Assembly: GCA_945870575.1 (NCBI GenBank)
Contig: CAMBSK010000012.1
Span: 1-64,000, forward strand
Reading direction: 5' to 3'
DNA length: 64,000 nucleotides
From: Bordetella parapertussis
GTDB taxonomy: Bacteria; Pseudomonadota; Gammaproteobacteria; Burkholderiales; Burkholderiaceae_C
A model generated the notes under the pieces. It saw nothing but the letters and a program-made list of their open reading frames with translations. It made no database searches and was not told where the DNA came from. The translations under genes and the position numbers were made by a program. The first letter of the stretch is position 1. Each line of letters begins with the position of its first letter. Shown here piece by piece: positions 6,987 through 17,630 of the stretch.

Positions 6987-9308
6987 TTATCTGACCGCAT
7001 TTATATCGGCAACAGCAATGGCTGTCATGTTCACAATACGGCGTACCGTGGTGCTGGCGGTCAGGATTTGCACCTGCTTGGCCGCACCCAACAGAACCGG
7101 ACCGATGGCAATATTGCCGCCAGCAGCCGTTTTCAGCAGGTTGTAAGTGATGTTGGCTGCATCCAGGTTCGGCAAAACCAGCAAATTGGCATCCGAGAGC
7201 AGTGTGCTGTTGGGCATCAGGACTTGGCGTGCTGCGCTGTCGATGGCGACATCGGCGTGCATTTCACCGTCTATCTCCAACCAAGGGGCAAGTTGCCGCA
7301 CCAGCGCCAGCGTACGGCGCATTTTCAGCGCGGTCGGATGGTTGCTGCTGCCGAAATTAGAATGCGACAGCAACGCGGCCTTGGGTTCGACGCCGAAGCG
7401 CTTCATTTCTTCTGCCGCCATGACGGTAATCTCTGCCAATTGTTCGGCCGTCGGGTCGTAGTTGATGTGCGTATCGACAAGAAACAACTGGCGCTCTGGC
7501 AGCAGCAGTGCGTTCATGCACGCATAGGTGCTGACACCGGGGCGCAAGCCTATGACTTGGTCTACATATTGCAGATGTGAGTCCGGTGTAGACCAGGTGC
7601 CGCAGATCAGGCCGTCGGCTTCGCCCTTGTGCACCATCATGCAGCCGATCAGCGTTAAGCGCCTGCGCATGTCTATCTTGGCCAATTGTTGGGTCACGCC
7701 TTTGCGCTCGGTCATGCGGTGGTAGCTTTGCCAGAAATCGCGGTAGCGGTGGTCGTCTTCCACGTTCACCACCTGGTAATCCACGCCTTCGGTCATGCGC
7801 AAGCCGAAACGCTCAATACGCTGGCTGATGACGGAGGGGCGGCCGATCAAAATTGGTTTGGCCAGAGCTTCATCAAGCACGATTTGCGCGGCGCGCAGCA
7901 CGCGCTCGTCTTCGCCTTCAGCAAAGCAAATGCGTTTTCTGGTTCCGCGCTTGGCTGCGCTGAATACCGGTTTCATGGCCGCGCCCGAGGCATACACCAG
8001 CGATTGCAGTTTTTCGCGGTAGGCGTCCATGTCAGCGATAGGGCGTTGCGCCACGCCGCTGGCAATCGCTGCTTGCACCACAGCGGGCGCAATTTTCATC
8101 ATCAAGCGCGGGTCAAACGGTTTGGGAATCAAATATTCAGGGCCGAACGCCAAGGTTTCACCGGCATAGGCAGCGGCCACCACTTCGCTTTGCTCGGCTT
8201 GCGCCAATTCAGCGATGGCGTGCACCGCAGCCACTTCCATTTCCGGGGTGATGGTGGAGGCGCCTGCATCCAGCGCGCCGCGAAAGATGTAAGGAAAGCA
8301 CAGGACGTTGTTGACCTGGTTGGGGTAGTCGGTGCGGCCGGTGGCCATGATGGCGTCGTTGCGCACTTTCAAGACTTCTTCGGGCAGGATTTCCGGCGTT
8401 GGATTGGCCAGTGCCAGTATCAGCGGCCGCGCAGCCATCACTTTGACCATGTCTGGTTTGAGCACGCCGCCGGCCGACAGTCCCAGAAACACATCGGCAT
8501 CAGCTATGACCTCGGCCAGAGTGCGCGCCGAGGTTTTTTGCACGAACTCGATTTTGTCTTCGTCCATCAATTCGGTTCGGCCTTCATAAACCACGCCGGC
8601 CAAATCGGTGACCCAGATATTCGAGCGCGGCATGCCCAGTTTCACCAGCATGCCCAGGCAGGCCAGTGCGGCGGCGCCCGCGCCAGAGGCGACGAGTTTG
8701 ACTTTGGCAATGTCTTTGCCAACGACCTTCAAGCCGTTCAAAATAGCCGCGCCGACCACAATGGCAGTGCCGTGTTGGTCGTCGTGGAAGACCGGAATCT
8801 TCATGCGTTTGCGCAGCTGGCGCTCGACGTAAAAGCAATCCGGCGCTTTGATGTCTTCCAGGTTGATACCGCCGAAAGTCGGCTCCAGTGACGCAATGAT
8901 GTCGACCAGTTTCTCCGGGTCTTTTTCGTTGATCTCGATATCAAATACATCGATACCGGCAAATTTTTTGAACAAAACGCCCTTGCCTTCCATCACCGGC
9001 TTGGCAGCCAGCGGGCCGATGTCGCCCAGTCCCAGCACCGCTGTGCCGTTGGTGATGACGGCGACCAGGTTGCCACGGCTGGTGTATTTGTAAGCGTTGT
9101 TCGGGTCTTTGACGATTTCTTCGCAAGGCGCGGCCACACCGGGCGAATACGCCAGCGACAAATCATGTTGGTTGACCAGTTGCTTGGTCGCTTGAATGGC
9201 GACTTTGCCCGGGGTCGGGAACTCGTGGTATTCGAGCGCGGCTTTGCGTAATTGAGCCCGGGCTTGCGGACTGGTGTGGTCGGCCGCTGCCGTCTTGGGG
9301 TCACTCAT
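6987..9308 (-). CDS. maeB: NADP-dependent malic enzyme with C-terminal phosphotransacetylase-like domain
   Basis: Oxidatively decarboxylates malate to pyruvate, giving NADPH, in the cytoplasm. The 773-residue length is that of MaeB-type hybrid enzymes. The N-terminal malic enzyme domain (about 20-430) shows [12 protein letters not shown], the metal/substrate segment HDDQHGTA and a nucleotide-binding GAGAAA. The C-terminal domain (about 440-770) resembles phosphate acetyltransferase ([23 protein letters not shown]), which in this family is thought to bind acetyl-CoA for allosteric control rather than act in catalysis. The start ATG has GAAAG upstream. The small outer-membrane-type gene upstream on the same strand ends 24 bases away. 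A long open frame on the opposite strand is a codon-bias shadow. Confidence 0.95.
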   Translation of the reverse strand: MSDPKTAAADHTSPQARAQLRKAALEYHEFPTPGKVAIQATKQLVNQHDLSLAYSPGVAAPCEEIVKDPNNAYKYTSRGNLVAVITNGTAVLGLGDIGPLAAKPVMEGKGVLFKKFAGIDVFDIEINEKDPEKLVDIIASLEPTFGGINLEDIKAPDCFYVERQLRKRMKIPVFHDDQHGTAIVVGAAILNGLKVVGKDIAKVKLVASGAGAAALACLGMLVKLGMPRSNIWVTDLAGVVYEGRTELMDEDKIEFVQKTSARTLAEVIADADVFLGLSAGGVLKPDMVKVMAARPLILALANPTPEILPEEVLKVRNDAIMATGRTDYPNQVNNVLCFPYIFRGALDAGASTITPEMEVAAVHAIAELAQAEQSEVVAAAYAGETLAFGPEYLIPKPFDPRLMMKIAPAVVQAAIASGVAQRPIADMDAYREKLQSLVYASGAAMKPVFSAAKRGTRKRICFAEGEDERVLRAAQIVLDEALAKPILIGRPSVISQRIERFGLRMTEGVDYQVVNVEDDHRYRDFWQSYHRMTERKGVTQQLAKIDMRRRLTLIGCMMVHKGEADGLICGTWSTPDSHLQYVDQVIGLRPGVSTYACMNALLLPERQLFLVDTHINYDPTAEQLAEITVMAAEEMKRFGVEPKAALLSHSNFGSSNHPTALKMRRTLALVRQLAPWLEIDGEMHADVAIDSAARQVLMPNSTLLSDANLLVLPNLDAANITYNLLKTAAGGNIAIGPVLLGAAKQVQILTASTTVRRIVNMTAIAVADINAVR

Positions 9309-9332
9309 GCGTATCTTTCGGTAGGAGGCAGG

Positions 9333-9980
9333 TCAAAACTTGAAGGTGTATTCCAGCAAGACAGAGTCGCTGTCCAGGGCTTGGCTTTCAGCCTGCCAGG
9401 AGCGCACCCAGTTAATTTCAATGCGGTGCTTATCAGCAAGATTAAAACCGGGGCCCGAGCGCAGCTTATTAAAGCCCTGATCAGTTGTTTGATCCAGCGC
9501 GCGTTGTATGCGCACGCCCAGCATAAAGTCGAAAAAACCGTATTCAACACTCAGCGCCGCATCTGAATACCCGTACCAGAATCTGGCGCTGTCACTTTGG
9601 CTGCGCCCGAGCAGGCCGCGGAAATACATGCCCAGGTGGTCAGCCAAGGCGACGTCTTTGCGCGCCCGTATGGCCAATCCATGCGCATTGCTGTAAGTGT
9701 TGCTGACAGTGCTGCTGTCTGTATCTCGATCGGTGATTATCAGCAACTCGACCCGGTTGACAGCGCCGTTTTTAAAGCTCAAAGCTGGCAACAGCGTGAC
9801 GGAATTCGCTACCAGCGATTTGTCCGCCGAGGTATCACGCTCAAACCCTATGCCTAACTCGGGCTGCCCGCCCCACAGTTGCGTCTGCGCCTTTGCTGCT
9901 GTGCATGAGAGCGCGGCGCTCAGGCTGGTTAGGCAGACAAATAGCGCGTAATGACGGCGGGCTGGGAAAAAAGTCTTCAT
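9333..9980 (-). CDS. Small outer-membrane-type beta-strand protein of unknown function
   Basis: The 215-residue product starts MKTFFPARRHYALFVCLTSL and has a signal peptide that probably ends after AKA (about residue 31). The mature part alternates polar and hydrophobic residues in strands separated by DTDSS- and SQSDS-type turns, and the last residue is Phe after an aromatic/hydrophobic pattern (LLEYTFKF), the usual sorting signal of outer-membrane beta-barrels. I therefore infer a small barrel, perhaps 8-10 strands. The start at 9980 is preferred because upstream in-frame codons run into the rubredoxin region and give low-complexity sequence. It lies between rubredoxin and maeB on the same strand. 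No specific family was recognised. Confidence 0.7.
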   Translation of the reverse strand: MKTFFPARRHYALFVCLTSLSAALSCTAAKAQTQLWGGQPELGIGFERDTSADKSLVANSVTLLPALSFKNGAVNRVELLIITDRDTDSSTVSNTYSNAHGLAIRARKDVALADHLGMYFRGLLGRSQSDSARFWYGYSDAALSVEYGFFDFMLGVRIQRALDQTTDQGFNKLRSGPGFNLADKHRIEINWVRSWQAESQALDSDSVLLEYTFKF

Positions 9981-10059
9981 GTCTTGATTTTGCCTCAGCT
10001 TATCGCCGTGTGGAATGACAGCTGCTGTGCGGGCGCTACACCGGCGCAAGGAGCTTGGA

Positions 10060-10236
10060 TTAAAACTCGACCATTTCGAAATCGGCCTTGGACACGCCGC
10101 AATCCGGGCAGGCCCAGCCTGCTGGTACATCGGCCCACAGCGTGCCCGGGGCAATGCCATCTTCCGGGCGTCCGGCGGCCTCGTCATAGGTAAAGCCGCA
10201 AACAATACAAACATAGGTTTTGTGGGTGTCGCTCAT
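10060..10236 (-). CDS. Rubredoxin, 58 residues
   Basis: Rubredoxins carry one iron tetrahedrally bound by four cysteines and move single electrons in the cytoplasm. The translated 58 residues begin [14 protein letters not shown] and contain both knuckles, CIVCG (10-14) and CPDCG (43-47), with the intervening Y-DEA-G-PEDGI-PGT-W-D-P--W pattern that defines the family, and end DFEMVEF. Length and Cys spacing match typical bacterial rubredoxins. It precedes the outer-membrane-type gene on the same strand by 79 bases and lies downstream of pepP. Electron partners are not visible here; alkane hydroxylases or rubredoxin reductase may be elsewhere. Confidence 0.95.
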   Translation of the reverse strand: MSDTHKTYVCIVCGFTYDEAAGRPEDGIAPGTLWADVPAGWACPDCGVSKADFEMVEF

Positions 10237-10326
10237 GAAAAATCCTGCCTGATCCGTTGATAAGTTGACACAGAGTATCGCTAAATCTTGTGGCCGGCTA
10301 TGGACAAGGCCGGGAGAGCGCAGGTC

Positions 10327-11709
10327 TTAAGCGCGCATCAAAGCTTCAATCTCATCCGCATCCACGGGTACGCCCCGGCTGATCAACTCACAGCCTTTCT
10401 CGGTGACGATGGCATCGTCTTCAATCCGTATGCCGATGTTCCAGAACTGCTCGGGCACGCCTTCGCCCGGGCGCACGTAAAGCCCTGGCTCCAGCGTCAG
10501 CACCATGCCCGGGTGCAGCACGCGGCTGGGGCGCGGTTGCACCACCACGCCGGTGATCGGGTCAGCCTTGGGCGGCTCGGTGTTGGCCTCGCCAGGCTCG
10601 ACATAACTGCCACAATCGTGCACATCCATGCCCAGCCAGTGGCTGGTACGGTGCATGTAAAAAGGGAAGTAGGCTTTTTTCTCGATCACATCTTGTAGCG
10701 TGCCGTGTTTGTCGTGCGACAAGAGACCGACATCCAGCAGCCCTTGAGACAACACTGTCAGCGCGGCTTCATGCGGATCGATGAAGCGCGCGCCTGCGCG
10801 CGTGGCGTTCGCCGCTGCATATTGCGCCGCCAACACAATGTCGTAGAGCGCGCGCTGCGGGCCAGTGAATTTGCCGTTGGCTGGAAACGTGCGGGTGATG
10901 TCAGACGCATAACCGTCGAGTTCGCAACCCGCGTCGATCAGCACCAAGTCACCGTTGCGCACAGGCGCGGTATCGGCGCGGTAATGCAAGACGCAGGCGT
11001 TCGCACCGGCGGCTACGATGGAGGTGTAGGCCGGAAACTGCGAGCCGTGGCGACGGAACTCATGCAGCAATTCGGCTTCCAAATGGTATTCGCGCACATC
11101 TTGGCCGTCGCGCAACATGCGCGCACTCAGTTGCATGGCGCGCACATGGGCGCCCGCGCTGATCTGCGCGGCGCGGCGCATGGTGTTTTGTTCATGCACG
11201 TCTTTGAGCAAACGCATTTCATCCAGCAACACGCACACATCTTGCTGCACCGACGGACAGGATACGCCCATACGCACACGGGCTCGCACTTTGTTCAACC
11301 AGCCATCGATTTGTGAGGACAAGGTTTCGTGGGTGGCAAACGGGTACCAGACGCTGGTTTGGTTTTCCAATAGCTTCGGGATTTGCGCGTCCAACTCGGC
11401 CACTGAAAACGCCTGGCTCACTCCTAAAGCAGCAGGCGCTGCAAGCGGGCCCAAACGTATGCCGTCCCAAATCTCGCGTTCCAAGTCTTTGGACTGACAA
11501 AACACAGTGCTGCGGCCATTAGCTTGGATGACCAGCCAAGCGTTGGGTTCGGTAAAGCCTGTGAGGTAATAAAAATAACTGTCGTGTCGAAACGGAAAAT
11601 CGGCGTCGCGGTTGCGTGCTCGCTCAGGAGCGGTGGGGATGATGGCCACTCCGCCATTGCCCAGTTGGGCGGCTAAAGCGGCGCGGCGTGAAGAGTATAA
11701 AGAGGTCAT
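10327..11709 (-). CDS. pepP: Xaa-Pro aminopeptidase (aminopeptidase P)
   Basis: Releases an N-terminal residue preceding proline. The 460-residue protein has the N-terminal creatinase-like domain (about 1-175) with RHDSYFYYLTGF, and the C-terminal pita-bread domain with the dimetal ligands: D in LIDAGCELDG, D in YASDITRTF, His in HRTSHWLGMDVHD, Glu in LTLEPGLYV and Glu in GIRIEDD. All five ligands are present, so it should be active. It is a cytoplasmic enzyme with no signal sequence. It lies just after the truncated GNAT gene on the same strand (36 bases), with a rubredoxin gene downstream. Confidence 0.95.
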   Translation of the reverse strand: MTSLYSSRRAALAAQLGNGGVAIIPTAPERARNRDADFPFRHDSYFYYLTGFTEPNAWLVIQANGRSTVFCQSKDLEREIWDGIRLGPLAAPAALGVSQAFSVAELDAQIPKLLENQTSVWYPFATHETLSSQIDGWLNKVRARVRMGVSCPSVQQDVCVLLDEMRLLKDVHEQNTMRRAAQISAGAHVRAMQLSARMLRDGQDVREYHLEAELLHEFRRHGSQFPAYTSIVAAGANACVLHYRADTAPVRNGDLVLIDAGCELDGYASDITRTFPANGKFTGPQRALYDIVLAAQYAAANATRAGARFIDPHEAALTVLSQGLLDVGLLSHDKHGTLQDVIEKKAYFPFYMHRTSHWLGMDVHDCGSYVEPGEANTEPPKADPITGVVVQPRPSRVLHPGMVLTLEPGLYVRPGEGVPEQFWNIGIRIEDDAIVTEKGCELISRGVPVDADEIEALMRA

Positions 11710-11745
11710 CTCACGATTGTAGGAGGGGGCAACGTGGTCAGAGGC

Positions 11746-12051
11746 TCAGGGGTTATGGGCCACCATGGATTGGAAATGCAAGCCATTGAAGCAGCCAGGC
11801 GGCTCAATGGACTTGAACCCCAAGCGCTCATACACAGGAACTGCAAACAGCGATGAACGCACTTTGAGCGTTTCGCCGAACGCCCCGCTGTTCTTTGCAA
11901 ATTGCCACAGCAGTTGGCCTATGCCTATTTTTTGTTGTTCTGGATAGACAAAAAAATACTTAATGGAAGACTTGCCTTCGATCGCCAAAACGCCTGCAAT
12001 GGCCTGGTCATGCATGGCCAACAAAAAAACCATGCGTTCCGATGCAAGCAA
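11746..12051 (-). pseudogene. GNAT-family N-acetyltransferase, N-terminally truncated
   Basis: The 101 readable residues hold the C-terminal half of a GNAT fold: a VFLLAMHDQAIAGVLAIE strand pair, then KYFFVYPEQQKIGIGQLLW, where the acetyl-CoA pyrophosphate loop (Q/R-x-x-G-x-G/A) appears as QQKIGIG, then VRSSLFAVPVYERLGF, the usual motif B with Tyr. The first 35-50 residues expected of the fold (motif C/D) are missing. Immediately upstream in another frame lies an antitoxin N-terminus, so the gene seems to have been joined to a toxin-antitoxin remnant by a deletion. The first usable codon is a TTG without a ribosome site. Probably non-functional; sequencing error is a less likely alternative. 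Confidence 0.6.
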
Positions 12052-12131
12052 GCTTCCAAATAGGCCGCCATTTCTTCGCGCGTAAGCAAATGGTCTGCGT
12101 CATCTTAGGGGGTGGTGAGGGTCTGAGCCAT
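12051..12131 (-). pseudogene. Remnant of a HigA-like antitoxin N-terminus
   Basis: From the ATG at 12131, which has GGAG 9 bases upstream, the frame reads MAQTLTTP, a TAA stop, then DDADHLLTREEMAAYLEA before losing frame. The pattern (Y/H)L-(T/S)-EE-(M/I)-AAYLEA is the start of the small HigA-type antidote proteins that normally continue into a helix-turn-helix. Both the stop and the abrupt switch into a GNAT sequence show decay. It starts 3 bases after the toxin remnant stop, the usual toxin-first order of this family. Confidence 0.6.
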
Positions 12132-12134
12132 GGT

Positions 12135-12245
12135 TTACTTCTCCAAGTTTTTCGCCAACTGCAAGGCTGTTTGAATGTCTGTGGGTTGACTGCTCTTGTC
12201 ACCGCCAGCCAAAAGAATCACGAAATCTTGGCCTCGCTGAGAGTG
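12135..12245 (-). pseudogene. Remnant of a HigB/RelE-like toxin C-terminus
   Basis: This stretch, open on the minus strand, translates to SQRGQDFVILLAGGDKSSQ followed by PTDIQTALQLAKNLEK and a stop. The LLAGGDKSSQ-DI--A--LA signature is characteristic of the C-terminal third of phage-type addiction-module killer proteins (RelE/HigB superfamily). A TGA at 12246-12248 closes the frame upstream, and the region before it is occupied by the end of murU, so the N-terminal two thirds are gone. Without them the ribosome-dependent mRNase fold cannot form. It is paired with the antitoxin remnant just downstream. Confidence 0.65.
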
Positions 12246-12257
12246 TCAAGCGGTTGG

Positions 12258-13112
12258 TTATTTATTCAACTGCGCCAAACGCTCTGGCGTTCCCACATCT
12301 ATCCACAAGCCTTGGTACAGCGAAGCTGTCACCAAACCCTCGTCCATGGCGCGTCGCAATAAGGGGGCCAGCGGCGCTTTGACGGATTGCGGGTTGCCTG
12401 CGGGAATGCCGCATCGGGCCTCGCTGAAAAATACTTTTTTGTAAAGCGCGATGGTGCTGAAGGTGTAGCGCGGTGCTTCATCTGAAGCAGAGTATGCACC
12501 GGCACCAGTGAATGAACCAGTGTTTGCATCCGCACTGTTCTGGGGTGTCGTTGTGGGGCGTGGCAGATTCAAAGCCAATCCATCGGCCGACAAACCAAAG
12601 TCACCTTGTGGGTTGTGTTCGGGGTTGGGCACCAGCCAAATATGCGCGAGTTGCGGACTGGCTTTGAAGCGCGCCGCACGGTCAGCAGAAAAAACAAAAT
12701 CCGGCACATACACATCGCCCGCCGCTACCCAGAACACCTCATCCAGCAGTGGCAAGGCGCGCACTATGCCGCCTGCGGTTTCCAGAGCCTCGCCCGCGCC
12801 CCGACCTTCATGCGAATAAAGCAATTGCATTTGTTTTGAGGCATCACCCCCCGCAACGAGTGGCGGCGTTAAATGTGTGCCAAACGCCGGTTCAATCTGA
12901 TCGCCCAGCCAGCCAGTATTGATCACGACCGACCCGACACCGGCGCGCGCCAAGGCTTGTAAGTGATAGTCAAGCAAGTGTCGGTCGTGTACTTGGAGCA
13001 GTGGCTTGGGACAGGTATCAGTAAGCGGGCGCATGCGCTCGCCCCGGCCCGCGGCAAGAAGCATGGCCTGCGCTTTGACAGAATTTGAAAGAGTTAGCGC
13101 GGGCTTGGTCAC
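12258..13112 (-). CDS. murU: N-acetylmuramate 1-phosphate uridylyltransferase
   Basis: MurU makes UDP-MurNAc from MurNAc-1-phosphate in the peptidoglycan recycling shortcut that bypasses de novo synthesis. The nucleotidyltransferase signature LLAAGRGERMRPLTD...PKPLLQV lies at residues 18-40, with WVAAGDVYV (about 126-134) as the metal-binding Asp segment and LWIDVGTPERL near the C-terminus. At 284 residues it is about 50 longer than typical MurU; the excess is an insertion rich in Ser, Thr and Ala around residues 180-215. The start codon is GTG at 13112; no better ATG exists before the signature. Alternative: a related sugar-1-phosphate nucleotidyltransferase. Confidence 0.8.
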   Translation of the reverse strand: MTKPALTLSNSVKAQAMLLAAGRGERMRPLTDTCPKPLLQVHDRHLLDYHLQALARAGVGSVVINTGWLGDQIEPAFGTHLTPPLVAGGDASKQMQLLYSHEGRGAGEALETAGGIVRALPLLDEVFWVAAGDVYVPDFVFSADRAARFKASPQLAHIWLVPNPEHNPQGDFGLSADGLALNLPRPTTTPQNSADANTGSFTGAGAYSASDEAPRYTFSTIALYKKVFFSEARCGIPAGNPQSVKAPLAPLLRRAMDEGLVTASLYQGLWIDVGTPERLAQLNK

Positions 13113-13278
13113 AGTTGCAGAGTTTAGCCAGAGCTTGCCCGATCAAAGCAAAGGCATGAAACAATTCGCCCGCTAACTTTAAATGCTTTAACCCGCCATG
13201 GCAGGTATGCGGGAACAACAAATCTGTTTGGTTAAAATACCAGGTTCCCCTTTTCACACCACTTTTACGGAGCCGCCC

Positions 13279-15333
13279 ATGGCGAACCACCAACAAATGG
13301 CCAGTGCGATTCGCGCATTGGCAATGGACGCGGTACAACTTGCAAATTCCGGTCACCCCGGCGCGCCCATGGGCATGGCGGATATCGCCGTCGCCTTGTG
13401 GGGCGAGCATTTGAAACACAACCCGACCCACCCGCATTGGGCTGACCGCGACCGCTTCGTGCTGTCCAATGGCCATGGATCCATGTTGATTTATGCCTTG
13501 CTGCACCTGACCGGCTACGACTTGCCGATGAGCGAGTTGAAAAACTTCCGCCAGTTGCACAGCAAAACCGCCGGGCACCCCGAGGTCGGTATCACCCCCG
13601 GCGTGGAAACCACCACCGGTCCGCTCGGCCAGGGCATCACCAACGCGGTCGGCATGGCATTGGCAGAAAAACTGTTGGCCTGCGAATTCAACCGCCCCGG
13701 CCATGACATCGTCGACCACCACACCTATGTGTTCATGGGCGACGGTTGCATGATGGAGGGCATCAGCCACGAGGCCTGCGCTTTGGCAGGTGCTTGGAAG
13801 CTGAATAAATTGATCGCCTTGTACGACGACAACGGCATTTCCATTGACGGCAAGGTCACGCCCTGGTTTATCGATGACACACCGGCGCGATTCAAAGCCT
13901 ACGGCTGGAACGTCATCACAGTCGACGGCCATGATGTGAACGCGGTATCAAAAGCCATCGCGACAGCCAAACACAGCGCCGACAAGCCCACCCTCATCGC
14001 TTGCAAAACCCATATCGGCCAAGGCAGCCCGAACCGCGTAGACACCGCCAAAGCCCACGGCGAACCGTTGGGCGCGGACGAAATCGCGTTGACACGCGCT
14101 GCCATCCACTGGCCGCACGAGCCTTTCCATGTGCCTGCGGATGTGTATGCGGATTGGGACGGCAAAGTCAAAGGCGCGCAGCAAGAACAGCAATGGAACC
14201 AGTTGTTCCAAGCGTATGCATCTGCTCACCCCCCATTGGCCGCCGAATACAAACGCCGCATGGCCGGTGAATTGCCTTCCAACTTCCATCAAATCGTGGT
14301 CGATGCCGTGGTGGCAGCCAACACCAAAGCCGAGACTGTCGCCAGCCGCAAGGCCAGCCAGTTGGCGCTCGAAGCCTTCACCGCCGCCATCCCCGAAATG
14401 CTTGGCGGCAGCGCCGACCTGACCGGCTCGAACCTGACCAACACCCAATCCACACCGAATATGCGTATCGATCTGGCTGGCCGCATCGTCAAGGACGAGC
14501 ACGGCAACGGCGGTCGCCACATCAATTACGGCGTGCGTGAATTCGGCATGGCCGCCATCATGAACGGCATCACCTTGCACGGCGGCTTCATTCCTTACGG
14601 CGGCACCTTTCTCACGTTCTCTGACTATTCACGCAACGCCATCCGCATGGCCGCGTTGATGAAGCAGCGTGTGGTGCATGTGTTCACCCACGACTCCATC
14701 GGTCTTGGCGAAGACGGCCCGACCCACCAGTCCATCGAGCACGCGGCTTCACTGCGTCTCATCCCCGGTTTGGATGTGTGGCGCCCGGCGGATACCGCTG
14801 AGACAACGGTGGCATGGGCTGTGGCTTTGCAAAACGCACATCGCCCGACCGCCATGCTGCTCAGCCGTCAAAACCTGCCGTATTTGCCCAAAGGCAATAG
14901 CAAGGCCAAAGACGCCAGCGGTTTGGACGCGATCAACAAAGGCGCATATGTGCTGGCCGAGCCGTCCGAAGTCGGCATGAACAAAAAAGCGCAAGCGGTC
15001 ATCATCGCCACCGGCTCTGAAGTGCAACTTGCCCTCAAAGCGCAAGCCTTGTTGGCCGAACACAAAGTGGCCGTGCGCGTGGTCTCCATGCCCAGCACCA
15101 CCACGTTTGACCGCCAAAGCCAAGCTTATAAATCAGCAGTGTTGCCTGCCGGTGTGCCGCGTATCGCGGTCGAGATGGGCAGCACCGACGGCTGGTGGAA
15201 ATACGGCGTGTCCGCCGTGGTCGGCATAGACACCTATGGCGAAAGCGCACCGGCGCCTGTGTTGTTCAAACACTTCGGTTTCACCCCGGAAAATGTCGCA
15301 GACACTGTGCGCGCCGTATTGCAGCGGGCTTGA
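13279..15333 (+). CDS. tkt: Transketolase
   Basis: Thiamine diphosphate enzyme of the pentose phosphate pathway, moving two-carbon units between sugar phosphates in the cytoplasm. The 684-residue product has the TPP-binding [14 protein letters not shown] segment with its downstream N (DDNGISIDG), the [11 protein letters not shown] catalytic start, and the transketolase motif 2 [12 protein letters not shown]. The ATG at 13279 (MANHQQM) is preferred; an upstream in-frame ATG at 13198 would add 27 residues unlike the family, and GGAG sits 8-10 bases before 13279. gap follows 62 bases later on the same strand, so the two may be cotranscribed. Confidence 0.97.
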   Translation: MANHQQMASAIRALAMDAVQLANSGHPGAPMGMADIAVALWGEHLKHNPTHPHWADRDRFVLSNGHGSMLIYALLHLTGYDLPMSELKNFRQLHSKTAGHPEVGITPGVETTTGPLGQGITNAVGMALAEKLLACEFNRPGHDIVDHHTYVFMGDGCMMEGISHEACALAGAWKLNKLIALYDDNGISIDGKVTPWFIDDTPARFKAYGWNVITVDGHDVNAVSKAIATAKHSADKPTLIACKTHIGQGSPNRVDTAKAHGEPLGADEIALTRAAIHWPHEPFHVPADVYADWDGKVKGAQQEQQWNQLFQAYASAHPPLAAEYKRRMAGELPSNFHQIVVDAVVAANTKAETVASRKASQLALEAFTAAIPEMLGGSADLTGSNLTNTQSTPNMRIDLAGRIVKDEHGNGGRHINYGVREFGMAAIMNGITLHGGFIPYGGTFLTFSDYSRNAIRMAALMKQRVVHVFTHDSIGLGEDGPTHQSIEHAASLRLIPGLDVWRPADTAETTVAWAVALQNAHRPTAMLLSRQNLPYLPKGNSKAKDASGLDAINKGAYVLAEPSEVGMNKKAQAVIIATGSEVQLALKAQALLAEHKVAVRVVSMPSTTTFDRQSQAYKSAVLPAGVPRIAVEMGSTDGWWKYGVSAVVGIDTYGESAPAPVLFKHFGFTPENVADTVRAVLQRA

Positions 15334-15371
15334 GCGTTTCATGCGCTGCCAGAAAGCGCGATCTTGTTTAA

Positions 15372-16394
<1,023 letters not shown>

Positions 16395-16416
16395 TTCGCG
16401 GTTCATACAAACCTGA

Positions 16417-16438
16417 AGCGCCCTGCGGGGCGCTTTTT
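16417..16438 (+). terminator. Rho-independent terminator after gap
   Basis: Hairpin AGCGCCC-TGCG-GGGCGCT with a seven-base-pair stem followed by a run of T, 22 bases after the gap stop. Confidence 0.85.
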
Positions 16439-16491
16439 ATTGTGTCTATCCACTACGCACGCCAAACACCTACAACCGCTAACATCAACGC

Positions 16492-17625
16492 ATGGATCCA
16501 GTGATTTCAATATTCAAAGAACGCATCAAACAGGCCATTGCAACCGGTCAAACCTTGCGCATACAAGGCGGCAACACCAAACACTTTTATGGCGAGCACA
16601 ACACTTCACATACGGTGCTCGACACGCGCGAATGTGCGGGCGTGGTGAGTTACGAGCCCAGCGAACTGGTGGTGACGGTGCGTTGCGGCACCTTGCTTGC
16701 CGAACTCGAACAATTGTTGTCAACCCAAGGCCAATGCTTGGCCTATGAGCCACCGCATTTCGGTGCATCCGCAACGGTGGGCGGTATGGTGGCTGCCGGT
16801 TTGGCCGGTCCCTCGCGCGCCAATGTCGGCGGTGTGCGTGACCATGTGCTGGGTGCCAAGCTGATCAACGGTTTGGGCGAAGAACTCACCTTCGGCGGCC
16901 AGGTGATGAAAAACGTCGCCGGTTACGACGTGTCGCGTGTGCTGGCCGGCAGCATGGGGACGCTTGGCATCATCACCGAGGTGTCGCTCAAAGTGTTACC
17001 TGTTGCTCCTGCTGAAGCCACCTTGGTGTGCAATCTGTCACAACATGATGCGCTCGAACTTTTGCACCGCTGGGGTGGCCAGGCCTTGCCCTTGAACGCC
17101 AGCACTTGGCTGCATGACACCACAGCTCAACCCGCGCAAGATCTGTTGTTTGTGCGTCTGCGCGGCGCAGTGGCTGCGGTCGAATCCGCCTGTCCGCGCA
17201 TGATGGCTGATGTGCAGGCGCTAGGCGGCAGCGCCACTCGCATGGACGCGCCGCAGGCCGCTCAACACTGGCGCGCGACCCGGGAACAATCGCTGCCGTT
17301 TTTCGCAGACGCTTTGGCAGACATGTGTTTGTGGCGTTTGAGTCTGTCGCAAACCGCGCCGTTGCTGGGCCTGCCTTACCCCGCCTGTGTCGAATGGCAC
17401 GGCGGTTTGCGTTGGCTCTGGGCTCCGGCATCGGCGGCGGCGCAGTTGCGCCAGGCCGCACAGCTGGCAGGCGGTCATGCCACCTTGTTTCAGCGGGCGC
17501 AAACTGGGGCAACAGGCACCAAGGTGTTTTCTGAATTGCCCTTGGTGCAGCAGCGCATTCAACGAGAATTGCAAAAACAATTTGATCCGCATGGTGTGTT
17601 CAACACCGGACGCTTAGGTATTTAA
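16492..17625 (+). CDS. glcE: Glycolate oxidase FAD-binding subunit
   Basis: GlcE, with GlcD and GlcF, forms the membrane-associated glycolate oxidase that turns glycolate into glyoxylate. The 377-residue protein has an N-terminal FAD_binding_4 domain with RIQGGNTKHFYG, the GASATVGGMVAAGLAGPSRA flavin loop and GGQVMKNVAGYDVSRVLAGS, and the C-terminal segment ends FDPHGVFNTGRL, the standard closing motif of FAD-linked oxidases. glcF follows 5 bases later. GlcD is not next to it, so that subunit must be encoded elsewhere. The ATG at 16492 follows the gap terminator by about 54 bases, implying its own promoter. Confidence 0.92.
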   Translation: MDPVISIFKERIKQAIATGQTLRIQGGNTKHFYGEHNTSHTVLDTRECAGVVSYEPSELVVTVRCGTLLAELEQLLSTQGQCLAYEPPHFGASATVGGMVAAGLAGPSRANVGGVRDHVLGAKLINGLGEELTFGGQVMKNVAGYDVSRVLAGSMGTLGIITEVSLKVLPVAPAEATLVCNLSQHDALELLHRWGGQALPLNASTWLHDTTAQPAQDLLFVRLRGAVAAVESACPRMMADVQALGGSATRMDAPQAAQHWRATREQSLPFFADALADMCLWRLSLSQTAPLLGLPYPACVEWHGGLRWLWAPASAAAQLRQAAQLAGGHATLFQRAQTGATGTKVFSELPLVQQRIQRELQKQFDPHGVFNTGRLGI

Positions 17626-17630
17626 ATCAC

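Noticed and set aside
7686-8891. Open frame of about 400 codons antisense to maeB
   Set aside because: Codon-bias shadow of the malic enzyme gene; composition is low-complexity with many His and Gln and no family pattern.
9981-10214. Extended N-terminus of the outer-membrane-type protein
   Set aside because: The extension covers the rubredoxin gene in another frame, and the clear signal peptide starts at the ATG at 9980.
13198-13278. Longer N-terminus for transketolase
   Set aside because: The extra 27 residues do not resemble the family and a good ribosome site precedes the ATG at 13279.
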